Below are positions 52,001 through 61,000 of a DNA stretch of 64,000 nt, piece by piece. Origin of the DNA: Lagopus muta (lineage: Eukaryota > Chordata > Aves > Galliformes > Phasianidae); NCBI RefSeq assembly GCF_023343835.1, contig NC_064437.1, forward strand, positions 9,699,001 through 9,763,000, written 5' to 3'. The notes under the pieces are model-generated. The model ran no database searches. It saw nothing but the letters and a program-made list of their open reading frames with translations, and was not told the origin of the DNA. The number at the start of each line of letters is the position of its first letter. Position 1 is the first letter of the stretch. The position numbers were made by a program, and so were the translations under genes.

Positions 52001-55000
52001 ATTTCGTTCTGAAGACAGGGAGAAGACTTCTTTCCAGCCATCTAATCCCAAACACAGCTGGCTCTTCTGGCACCGCGCCTCCAGCTCTGGTAGTTCACTG
52101 CAGGAATACGTGTCTGCACAGCCTTCTTAGGAAAGGGTCCAAGGCAATCAGTTGCTTAGAGCAGATCTCTGCTGGGGGGCCGTCCTACCCCAGGCACAGC
52201 TGAATGGTCTCCTCCAGGCTGTCTCCTGGCCCCACTGAGATGTGTCTGAAGAGTCAGCACGAGGAAAGCTCTGCTGATGTGGGGTCTGTCTCAGCAGAGC
52301 GGGGCTGGAGAGCACTTGAAAGATTCAGCAAACCACTGCGGGTTACCCTGCTGACAGCCATTAGCTGGAGATCTGCACACAATTCACAGCGCAGCACCCA
52401 GAAAGCACTCAGGAACAGCTGTCTTTCCCAGAGAAAACACTTCCTCAAGAAGACAGACGCACGCCTGTGTCCCTAAGGGCCAAGGAAGTGGAGATGTTTG
52501 TGGTGATCAAATCCAACAGCAGAGGAAGAATTTTACAGATACTGGCACAGTTTTGGTGACAAGGAGAAAGCAGGGGCAAGGTCTGGTTCAGGAGGCATAT
52601 TGTGGCAGGGAAGCAAGAGAATGAGCCTGTCCCAACAACAGGCACTTACGTGACAAAGGGAACATTTTGGTCACAACCTGTAAGGAAAAGATGCTGCAAG
52701 AGGGAAAACAAAAACAGCTTGGTTCTGGACAGGTAAACTTTCAGATAAGAAAAAGCATGTTGGATGATTATGATAAGGAAGTTTCTCCTCCTGACCAACA
52801 GAGCACTGAGTGAAATACAGTAACTTCTTTCCCCAGCTGTCTCCAAGCCATGACTCGTCTTATTTTTAGTTTTTGATGAAAAATACCATGCTAAAATCTT
52901 AAAGCTACAAGTTACACACGCTCCCCTCTACCCACTTGCTTTCACCAATTTCGGATACAGATGTGTTTGTTCCAGCCTCAAACTACATGAGCACATCCTT
53001 CCCTCGTCTGCTAAATTAAAGCACCATCTACTGTCAGCAGCCCCTTCCACATGTGCACGTGATGCTCTTCCTGACAGACTGCTGTGTGTAAACAACTGCC
53101 TGGAGGTGGATGAGCAGCCCTGGGTCGGACTGGTGAGCATTAGCTACACACGAGGGAAGCACCAGTTCCATCAGCCAAAGCTGTCCGAGCAGCCTCTCGT
53201 TATGGCCCCATTCCCACACTGCACTCGTAGAATGATCAAAGCCCATCCTTAATTTTCTCTTGACCATACAAACTGAACCAAGCTCGTCACATGCCTCATG
53301 CTATGGCAGCTCTCCTAGATCTTGAGTCACATTTGCACTACCTTTCCGAACTGCTTTCAGCTTCTCCCCAGACCTCTGAAGCACTGACTCTGGAACACCA
53401 GCATGCGGAGCTAACGCTGCTCAAAAACATCCCTTTTGTACAGAGATTTTATGTATATGTACATTGTTTCAGTGTTCCTTTTATAGTCACTGGTTGGCGG
53501 AACACAATTCTCATCTTGCAAGCAGACTCTGCGTCGTCACCTCTGCGATGCCTGATTTTTGGTTTGGCTCCAGTAAAGGAGCACTGCTCAAAAGAGAGCT
53601 CTACAGAAAGGTCGAGACTCACTCACTCCTCCTATTCCTCACAACCCCACTTTTTGGCTGCAGCAGATGTTTAGTGCAATTTCACGTTTCCTCCAGATCA
53701 GCCTTAGGCACTGGGAATACCTGCCAGCAGACTTGCATGGGAAGTTCACTAATGAATTAATTCTCAGCCCTGACAGTGACTTTTAGAAGCTGTGTGTCAT
53801 ATTCCATTCCTAGAAAGCTGATAGATCTACAGAGACATTGCTTGGAACGTAATGCTGGACAGAGATAAATAACTAATGCCTGTCTTTACAAAGGTTACCT
53901 TTATCTAGCTTCCAGCTTATCTAAAAAATATCCCACTTACATGAAAAGGTTTTATTTCCACAAAACCCAAGATAACCGACATCAATTATGCTGCCAGCCC
54001 AGCTCTGGTCTAGATCAAACTTTCCAGCATTTTTCCTACAAAACCAAGCTCATCAACATACTGTCACCCCATATCTCTTACATTTGCTGTCCTACTCAAC
54101 ATTCCAAGAAGGGTTAAAAAGCAAACAGTAATAATAAAGAGAACGCCTCATTTAACTCTTTAAATACTATCCAGGGCTTACTGATTTGAAAAGACGTAAT
54201 TGACAATTAACATCTTCACAGTTACTAACTGAAAATATAGAACATATTTCATTGTCACTGCAGTACAGGACATCATTCTTTCTTTATTCATCGCTCTCCC
54301 CCTAGAACTGAAGGTTTAGTCTTTGATCTCTGGCTTTTCTTTTTTTTTTTTTTGAGAAGTGTTTTACACACTTTCCCTGCAATGCCAGCCATCTTGTAGG
54401 ACAGTGAGAAGGTTATAACGCCACCTTAGTGGCATTGTGAGAGAGAAGCCTTGGGCAGGGAAGTGTCGGGCACCTGACCCCACATTCTGACCAGTAGTTT
54501 GGACACTTTGCATCAGTGCAGCTGAACTGCTGGCTCCAGGCAAGTTTCTGGCTAAAGAAACACACGGTGCAGGCAGCATCAGTTACATAGTTCAATGGTT
54601 TTCCTAAAAAGGTGTGCAAACACCTTTTGGTTTGCTCACATATCATGTCCATCCCATATGCCTTTTCCAGAACAGCTCATGTACTGAATCATCAAATGGA
54701 GCCCCTATTCCAATTTGCTACCCGGGTGGTATGAAGGAGGGTCATGGACCTTCTAGAGCAGAAAGGCATTCCCTAAAGCCCCAAGCTGGGAGCTGAAGCC
54801 AGATGTGCAGCCTCTGACACATGTGCTCAGAGCTTGAGTTCATCTATACCAAGACTAGGATTCACGTCAACATTCTGGAACAATACAGTACTGTAAGCAC
54901 ATGCATGCATCGTAGCCATTCCTGCCTCCCCTTCCTCCCTTGTCAGAGCACTTCAGGGATTTGTAAAAGGAAAAAAACCACAAAGCCTTCCTCTACGCAA

Positions 55001-58000
55001 CTTTGGAACCAAATGCTTTGAGGAAAGATGTAACAGTAATTTAAAAAAAAACCAACCAAACAAAAACATCTTGAGGGCAACTGGTGCTCAGGGAGGCTTA
55101 GCATATGCCTGTCTGATCCGGCTGCTGCTTCTTCTACCAGTGCTATCAGCCTGGAGGGACACAGGCACTTCTGCTCCATCAAGTTCCTTCCTCATTACTT
55201 TATACACTGCATTGGTAAATATTGTGTTATAAACTCACATTTGCTGTTTGCCTTCTTTACCACCTGGAAGCAATACAAAATGGTCTGATTCTCCCCAGGA
55301 AAACTCAGAGCAGAGTTCCAACTACCATCGCAGAGACAACTGCAACTTTACCTACCTCCTGCCCTGGAGTAGAAGCATATCAAAAGCTCTACAACACAAA
55401 GGTGCCATAATAAGGATGACATGGAGAACAACTAAGAAAGCAGGACATCACTTGCACTGTTACAGAAGTGAACTACAGCATTTGTTCACATGCCCTCCAG
55501 CTGCTGCAAGTTGTTAACAAAACCCTCTGCTCACAATGGAGGGATTAGTTGGAGTGAGTTGACAAAGCTGCTCTGGGATGATGAAAGGTGTACGCATACC
55601 CGGAAGGATTGAGTTTGCCTCATTTCAGCACCAAGTCGAGTACATTGTGTCAGGAAAGGTACATCACGATGCCCTTTTGACACAGGGATAGTCAAACAAA
55701 CAAGTTCACTTTCAGGGCTTCTAGGACATATGTGAAGTTAACATCTCAAAGGGATATTTTTGTGAAGGGGGACAGAAATGGAGCAGCTTGGGTGGGGACA
55801 AGACTGCAGGCTTGGTGTAGATCCCCCACCGCACAGCCCTAATCCCCTCTTTCCTTCCTATGCTCTCACGCACTGCTCTGACCTCATCTCCCCTGCCTCT
55901 CCCACCCTTCCCCTGGGAAAGCTGCAGTCAGCATGTGGTTACATGAATGCTTGTTTCAATAGGTCCAGATGCACTCACCCTCCCCACCCATCCCTACTCC
56001 TCTGCCTCTCCGTGCTGCTGCTCCAGAACAACTGTTCAGTGGGAGGGAAGCTCTGCAAATGAGGTGACTAAAATGACCTAGGTTAAGAGAAAAACTTACT
56101 TTAAAGCCTGCCCTCAGCCTAGGTATTAGGAAAACAATACTTACTGGGAGAGTGGTCAGACACTGGAGCAGACTTCCTAGCAAGGTGGTTGATGTCCTGT
56201 GCTTACCTGTTCAAGAAGCATTCGCATAATGCCCTTAATAACATGCTTCAACTTTCAGTTAGCCATGAAGGGCTCAGGCAGGTGAACTCAATGATCTTCG
56301 TAGGTTGCTTGCAACAGAACTACTCTATCCTAAACATCAGCAGTACAAGGAGAGAGAAGGGAACAGCAGAGCAGGTCACAGAAGGAAAGATAGCTTCTTA
56401 TATTGTCTTTGCCAACAGAGAAAATGTTAATGCAACCCCATTCTAAAGAGAAGGTGAACTCGGAGCATCTTCCCTACTCCTAGAATCACCTTACTAAGCT
56501 TCAGAAAGCCTACATGTGGAGGGACTTGAAAGATTTGACCCCTTGTACATCACAGAGTGGATACATCTAGTGGTATTGGACACGAAGATCTTTGTAACAT
56601 TTGTTAATCTATGATTCTATTATCTCTTACCCAGCTCTGTCACAACAGAGCATTTTTTCAGCCCATAAATCAGGCCTGTTCCAGTTGCTGCAAGGAGAAG
56701 AGTAAAGGGTGAAGATGGAGACTTTCTCCTTGAATGGTGAGCAGTAAGGAAGCGACCCAAACCTCAGGCTCCTGCTCTCTGCACAGTGAAGCTGTCTCAG
56801 AAAGGAACTGTTGGCTCTGTTTTGACCTTGAGACAAGATGGAAAAGCAGCTAGTCTTCCCTCAACAGTATCTCCATCAACGCTTCTGAAATCCAAAATAG
56901 CAGATGCTCCTTGCTGCCAGGACTGTAAATTCATTAATGATCACACCAGCAGAACATTTTGGGAAGCATACCCAAATCTTCACTTGGCAAACTTCAAAGC
57001 AACCTAAATTAGCAGAGGGACTGCAAATAATAAGAATAAACTTTCAATACAAAGATGAACTCCCAACCATAACTACATTTGGCAAGATCTACAGTCCACA
57101 TGAGAGCTGTGGAAAGGCTGGAGAAACTCATGAACTTTGTCACATTGGGAGAAAGGCTGCTGGGCCAGGAAATAAAACGAGTGTGTTTAGAAAGCAGGAG
57201 CTGCACTGTTAGCCTGGGTTCAAGGAAGCACTGCTACTTGGAACAGAGCACTACAGGACTTTCAAAAGAGACTGTGCCCCAGTGAAAACCTATGACAGCT
57301 TCTGAAAGAAAGTACCTCCAACCCAGGATTTAGCACTAGACCAAAACTGCAGGGCAAAGAAAAGGAATGACAGAAAAAACAAGAATAGGAAAGACTACAG
57401 GAATAATGCTGGGAAGTTGATCATAAACATGTCAGTCTCAGAAGCAAGCTCTACCATAGGACTGAAGAATCAAAGGAACTTCTTCCAAAGGCATCAATCC
57501 AAATACCTCAGGACCCTGGAGTACTGCTATCGCATCCTGGCACAGGCTTGGACAATCACACATTCCTGCCTTAAGAGTAAGGAATTCTTGAAGCATTTTG
57601 TTAAAACAAGCCAGATCCTTCTTTCCCTCTAAGAGGTTCTTGTGATCCTATTGCTTTGTCAGAAAGGCTGAAAAAGAATAATGTGTTTATAGAAAACTTG
57701 CTATTTACTTATTTGAAAAATAGTCAAGAGAGTGTATTGTGACACCATAGGAAACAAAAGATTAGGAAACAGTCAAAAGGTAAAGGCTTTTTCCCACTTG
57801 TGTTTGACTTAAAAGGCCTCTCACAGTTTACAGTTTACTGGAAGAAGTACTGCTTCCAGCTCCTGATCCACCTCCAAAGCACAGCCAATCTCTGGCAAAG
57901 TTTATTTAGGACATGGAAAACAACTGCTTCAATGGCTACTACTCTAAAAGGTCTCATCTTACCTGTCAAGAGCTGGAGTTAGACGGTAATCTTTGGTTGC

Positions 58001-58026
58001 TGACAGGATGGCTTTGATCAAATTAT
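12939..58026 (-). CDS. ST3GAL3: ST3GAL3, beta-galactoside alpha-2,3-sialyltransferase 3, C-terminal part (6 exons)
   Basis: This Golgi type II membrane enzyme transfers sialic acid from CMP-Neu5Ac in alpha-2,3 linkage to galactose, preferring type I and II chains of N-glycans. Coding exons in order: 58026-57963, 51360-51265, 48034-47848, 31095-30949, 23788-23642, 13028-12939. All have GT-AG borders and compatible phases. Together they encode 243 residues aligning without gaps to the human C-terminus (about residues 133-375). Sialylmotif L spans exons 51360 and 48034 (CRRCIIVGNGGVLANKS to KTTLRI). Motif S is in the 23788 exon (IPTLGSVAITMALHNCDEVA), motif III is HYYE in the same exon, and motif VS is HNIQRE in the last exon. 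Exons for the cytoplasmic tail, membrane anchor, stem and the FVPPFGIKG region are absent and must lie above 64,000. Nothing in the visible part suggests inactivation. Confidence 0.96.
16440..17060 (-). mobile_element. Ancient CR1-type LINE remnant (reverse-transcriptase end region)
   Basis: The plus strand reads as a decayed version of the antisense of an old amniote CR1/L3 coding region. In order it shows: a stretch like 'catcacaaattccgc..cacacc', 'gccaaaaaccattaatgcaa', 'tgggggaactcccag', 'cacagtttcacacgcttaactgaa' and 'tggtaaatccatgttgtg', then 'ctgaggtcagattgagaggt'. These follow the order of the well-known antisense CR1 phrases. The element is heavily mutated and has no usable frame. 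Confidence 0.6.
17629..17692 (+). repeat. Homopurine (A/G) tract
   Basis: About 64 bases are almost purely A and G on the plus strand, with repeating GAGAG and AAAAGG units. In the ST3GAL3 sense strand this is a polypyrimidine tract inside the last intron. Confidence 0.85.
23241..23402 (-). mobile_element. CR1 LINE 3' fragment
   Basis: It starts with AGAATAATAGAATGG and continues with the CR1 antisense signature (GATCATCTAATTCCAACTCCC, TGCCAGG-type text, CAAGGATGGGGCACCCACAG, CTCTCTGGGCA). The 3' end is at the low coordinate. Truncated. Confidence 0.85.
23642..23788 (-). CDS. ST3GAL3: ST3GAL3 coding exon, sialylmotifs S and III
   Basis: 147 nt, 49 whole codons: acceptor TTGTCAG, donor GAG|GTAGGA. 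It holds IPTLGSVAITMALHNCDEVA (motif S, contacting both donor and acceptor substrate) and APLHYYEN (motif III). The cysteine of the motif L-motif S disulphide is present. Substitutions from human are conservative (VTMALHGC to ITMALHNC; YETVRMA to YENIKMS). Confidence 0.95.
23789..30948 (-). other. ST3GAL3 intron
   Basis: 7.2 kb, no recognised exon or RNA gene. One CR1 3' fragment lies at about 30295-30395, and short AT-rich runs occur around 27.2-27.6 kb and 30.1 kb. Confidence 0.7.
30295..30395 (-). mobile_element. CR1 LINE 3' fragment
   Basis: AATCACAGAATCATAAATTTG is followed by GATCACCCAGTCCAACTG, CCCATCCCTACCATGCCCAC and a 'tccctcagtg' phrase: a short antisense CR1 tail. Confidence 0.8.
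30949..31095 (-). CDS. ST3GAL3: ST3GAL3 coding exon, central catalytic domain
   Basis: 147 nt, 49 whole codons: acceptor TTACCAG, donor GGG|GTAGGT. It encodes SASDGFWKSVATRVPREP through IRILNPYFIQEAAF to FNNGLMGRG. It is flanked by introns of about 16.8 kb and 7.2 kb. Phase 0 on both sides means it could be skipped without frameshift. Confidence 0.95.
33371..33391. other. Perfect short hairpin
   Basis: TGCAACCCC-TTT-GGGGTTGCA is a 9-bp perfect stem with a 3-base loop, inside a GC-richer island (about 33.3-33.6 kb) of the largest intron. Its function is unknown. Confidence 0.7.
33848..34088 (+). mobile_element. CR1 LINE 3' fragment
   Basis: Sense-orientation CR1 end: 'aggaacgatttc', 'agctgcccagggaggtggtgg', a 'gatgtgttcaa' phrase, 'tcttttccaacctt' and a closing TCTATGATTA. 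Confidence 0.85.
36511..36790 (-). mobile_element. CR1 LINE 3' fragment
   Basis: Antisense CR1 end: ATCACAGAATCATTAGGGCT at the start, then CACCTCCCCAGGCAG, GAAGAAATTGTTCCTAAT and CTGGTGCAACTTCAGGCC. It may continue weakly to about 36900. The open frames in it are LINE relics. Confidence 0.85.
38820..39110 (+). mobile_element. CR1 LINE 3' fragment
   Basis: Sense CR1 end: 'tcttctcccaggtaacagtg', 'ttcagcttggatattagga', 'cagctgcccagggaggtggt', 'ggtcttttccaacctt', ending in the diagnostic ATTCTGCGATTCTAT repeat. It is the best preserved CR1 copy in the window. Confidence 0.9.
41460..41512 (+). repeat. Poly(A) run grading into an A/G-rich repeat
   Basis: About 17 As are followed by GAAGAAG and AAAGAAAAAG units, about 50 bases purely A and G. 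It is low complexity, with no clear parent element. Confidence 0.85.
45780..45920 (+). mobile_element. Possible old CR1 fragment (internal region)
   Basis: Text resembling decayed sense CR1 sequence from upstream of the 3' end ('attgccaacctggac', 'aaattgcagaggacatg', 'ggcaaactggagaagcgct'). Divergence is high, so this is tentative. Confidence 0.35.
47468..47545 (-). mobile_element. Short CR1 3' fragment
   Basis: ATTATAGAATCACAAGCTTG, then GAAAGGACCTAGAAGATCAT and CTAGTCCAACCG: the antisense CR1 terminus, severely 5' truncated. Confidence 0.8.
47848..48034 (-). CDS. ST3GAL3: ST3GAL3 coding exon, sialylmotif L end
   Basis: 187 nt: acceptor CCTCCAG, donor GTG|GTAAGA (phase 0). It begins with G, completing the Arg codon, then LNSAPVKGFEKDVGGKTT and ends KWLKYIVYKEKV. 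It is nearly identical to human over its whole length. It completes motif L and adds the following catalytic-domain strand. Confidence 0.95.
48035..51264 (-). other. ST3GAL3 intron
   Basis: 3.2 kb. One CR1 3' end occurs at about 50915-51100, about 165 bp from the next exon, and a short CA/CT microsatellite near 50525-50548. Nothing else was recognised. Confidence 0.7.
50915..51100 (+). mobile_element. CR1 LINE 3' fragment
   Basis: 'gaggcactggcgcagcttgc', 'gagaggtggtgggtgcc', 'caaggtcaggctggac', then 'ccttttccaacaca' and the terminal ATTCTATGATTCTATG. Its 3' end lies about 165 bp from the ST3GAL3 exon at 51265, in opposite orientation to the gene. Confidence 0.88.
51265..51360 (-). CDS. ST3GAL3: ST3GAL3 coding exon, sialylmotif L start
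   Basis: 96 nt: acceptor CTCCACAG, donor GTCAG|GTGAGT. It carries CRRCIIVGNGGVLANKSLG and IDDYDVVV, the first half of sialylmotif L, which binds CMP-sialic acid. It includes the cysteine that forms the conserved disulphide with motif S, and a conserved NKS glycosylation sequon. The residue before the first C is Ser where human has Arg (LSC versus LRC). Confidence 0.95.
56088..56335 (+). mobile_element. CR1 LINE 3' fragment (older copy)
   Basis: 'aggtattaggaaaacaatac', 'gggagagtggtcagacactg', 'gttcaagaagcattcg', 'gaactcaatgatcttcgtag', ending CTACTCTATCC: a diverged sense CR1 end. Confidence 0.7.
56440..56621 (+). mobile_element. Probable second CR1 tail
   Basis: It ends with TCTATGATTCTATT, the CR1 terminal repeat, and lies about 100 bp after the previous tail in the same orientation. 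The body is too diverged to align by eye. Confidence 0.5.
57963..58026 (-). CDS. ST3GAL3: ST3GAL3 coding exon (first in window)
   Basis: 64 nt: acceptor CTCCCTAG, donor GACAG|GTAAGA. It encodes NLIKAILSATKDYRLTPALD, with a split codon at each end: the first two bases AT need a G from the upstream exon to make Asp, and the closing AG is completed by T to Ser. Human has NLIKAILSVTKEYRLTPALD, so identity is clear. The exon leads from the stem-proximal region into the catalytic domain. Confidence 0.93.
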
Positions 58027-61000
58027 CTAGGGAGAAAGAAGAAGGCATTAGGAAGAAGTTCTCAGTTCTAACAGAAATGAAAAACAAAGTGATGTAAAGC
58101 ATCTGAAGCAGTTACTTGGAGGAAACAAGGTTCATATCAGGAACAACAGCTTTTACTTGTGTGTACCTATTTTCTCTGAACAATGATCTTCACAAACTGT
58201 CTGTGAAGACATGATGGGCCAAGTTTTGATGTAATGCACGAGTGACTTGCACAGAGAGAGTGCCAGGAAACAGACACACTCCAGTTTAAGGCAGTGGTTT
58301 CACACCCACTTCCCTGGAATTGCAGTTCCACAAACACTTCAGACATGCAAAGCCAACGCCACTGTCAATGCTTGCTTTCATTCAAGCTTTTACACAGCTG
58401 AGCAGTGCACTGAATGCAGGGCCAGCAAATAGATACAGTATTTCTCTCAAATATAACTATTTTCAAATCAGGGATTTCATACGTTGGGTATAGGTTCTAT
58501 GTGTCTGGCAGCCATCAGTAAGTTCTCTTCTACGAGTTCACAGTCCTCCTGAATTCATAGGGACCCATTCATTTTCTGATTTTGAATCTGGCTTCTCTTA
58601 CCTTCAATTACACTGGAAAAGGCTGTGAACAATCAGTCCCCTTCCACTTTCCCTAAGAGACTACAAATTTCTCTCATATCCTCCCCCTACCGGTCAATTG
58701 GTTCAAAAGTGCTTAGGAAACAACTAGTCAAAAGGAGTAAATAAGTCTCATTTCTTGAAAGATAAAAAATGACAAAGTACCATTGAAAAGACTGACATCA
58801 AGTGATTGTTTACAGTGAACGTAAACGATTATTTTCCAGATAGACACTACTTTATGGCATTTGGCACAGTTTGGGCATCTCTTTTAAGCAAGGACTTCTG
58901 TTCTTATGTACTAGTTACACTCTATTAGTCTGCAGAAACTGCAGGACAAGGGTGTAGGACAAACACGTAAGACTGAGGCAGCCAATGTGCCAAACAACTT
59001 GGAGCCTGACAAGAAACTGGTGAGACACAAGACAGACATAAAAAGGTGAAGAACAGAAAACCACAGACAGTTCCTCTCAATTTAGTGAATTTCTGACACG
59101 GCATTACTGACAGCCCCTGCCAACTGCTGCAAGCTGGGAGCCAGGGTTACTTTCAGAAGAAGGCAATATTCAGGAGTAGAATAAGGAAAGAAAAATCTGT
59201 AGGGTAAAAGTCACTTCCTTTGCTAACAGAAACAGTTTTTGTTTTCCTGCATTTGAAGATTTCTTTCTGATGTTGACAACAAACTCCCTCTCCAACAGGA
59301 ATGCTATTTCCCAAAGTCTTCTGCAACAGCAGTAGGTTGTCACGACCTCCAATGGCACGGCGCCACAGCCCTCTCCTTGGCCTGTCTCTTGCACTGACTC
59401 TTTCTACATGGTATACATTACAGTGGTTATTTTCCCACACTCTCAGAAAAAAAGAGATCAAAAGATCCCAAGTCAAGGCTGCAACCTCCCATCTACCAAG
59501 CTTTTTTCCTGCCAGGTTTGGTCTACCATCCCAAAGGTCAACACTCTGCACTTCTCAGAGGCCATCCTTTGTATCAAGAGCCACTAATGTGGTTTTTCTC
59601 ATCTTGCCAACTTATTAGAAATGCCTTCATAGCAAATGTTCAGTAATTAAATATGACTACTTTAGGACTGGATATGGCAGCATCTGGAATGGGGATGTTC
59701 GCCATTCCCATCACCCAGTGAGAAAAGACGAACAAACTAAACAAAATAGGACATTCAGATAAATAGCTAAGATAAAAATAGCTAAATGCGAGATACTTCC
59801 CCAGCAAACCCCACAGTCTAACAACAAATGGCATCCAAAGAGTTTTGGATGATGCACAAATCACAAGTGTTATCATTCAAAACTGCTGTCTGAAACTCAA
59901 AACAAGGTACTTCACTGCTGAGCGTTGGCTTGTGGCAGCCATGAAAGCTGCTCAGATGCCCTCAGTGCCAGCAAGGCACAGATGCAGACACGGTGCCGGC
60001 GTATCTTCTCTTCTGGTTGGCACCCAAGAGGAATAGAACACTGGTAGGTGTACGAGGTGTATGAGTGCACCAAGGAGGAGCCAGGAGGGGCCTGAGTATA
60101 CATGTTGTCAGTACTACAAAAGATAAAAGATAAAAATTCTTCCTGTTACAAGCAACAGGTATGCGTGCACTCACCTCCTGCTTCCAGGGCCAAGGTACAC
60201 AGCCAGCTGAGGTGTAACAGAATTCATTAGCTCAGACACATCCCCATTCAGGCAAGTCTCACTCTTTGAGAGACATTTCCCATCTGGAAACATTTCAGCT
60301 ACTTCTGTTTGGTGCAGAACCCCAGCCAGCCCAGCAGACATGTCTCAGCAGCACAAGCCTGGAGAAGCAAAACTGGGGGGCATAGTGAAGAGATCAGAGG
60401 GGCTCGGAGAAGGGCCAGCTCTGACCCAGAACTCACAGCTGCCTCACTAAACACAACAGCAGTATCACTACACACATACTGCTCTTTCTATTCCTTCTGT
60501 GCAATTCAAGGCAGACACTGCCAATACTAAACCTTTCCTCCAGCCTGTAGGAAAACAATGATAATAGAACCATAGGATCGTTTGAATTGGAAGGGACCTC
60601 TAAGGGTCATCTAGTCCCATTCCCCCACAGTGAACAGAGACATCTGCAGCTCCATCAGGTGCTCAGAGCCCCATCTAGCCTGACTTTCAGTGCACCCAGG
60701 GACAGGGCAGCCAGCACCTCTCTGGGCAACCTGTTACTGAGCCTCACCAACCTCACTGTAAAAACTTTCTTCCTTATATATAATCTAAATCTCTTCTTTT
60801 AGTTTGAAACTATTTCCCCTTGTCCCTTCACAGCAGAGCCTCCTAAAGAGTTCGTCCCCTTCTTTCTTACAGCTCTCCTGTAGATACTGACAGACTGATC
60901 TCAGGTCTCCCTGAAGCCTTCTCAAGGCTGAACAGCCTCAACTACTTCACCCTGTCCTTGTCAGGTATGTGTTCCATTCCTTGAATCATTATTGTGGCAT

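Larger units (their letters stand above)
51361..57962 (-). other. ST3GAL3 intron
   Basis: 6.6 kb with a poly(T) run near 54340 and two successive CR1 tails at about 56.09-56.62 kb. No further exon was recognised. Confidence 0.7.
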
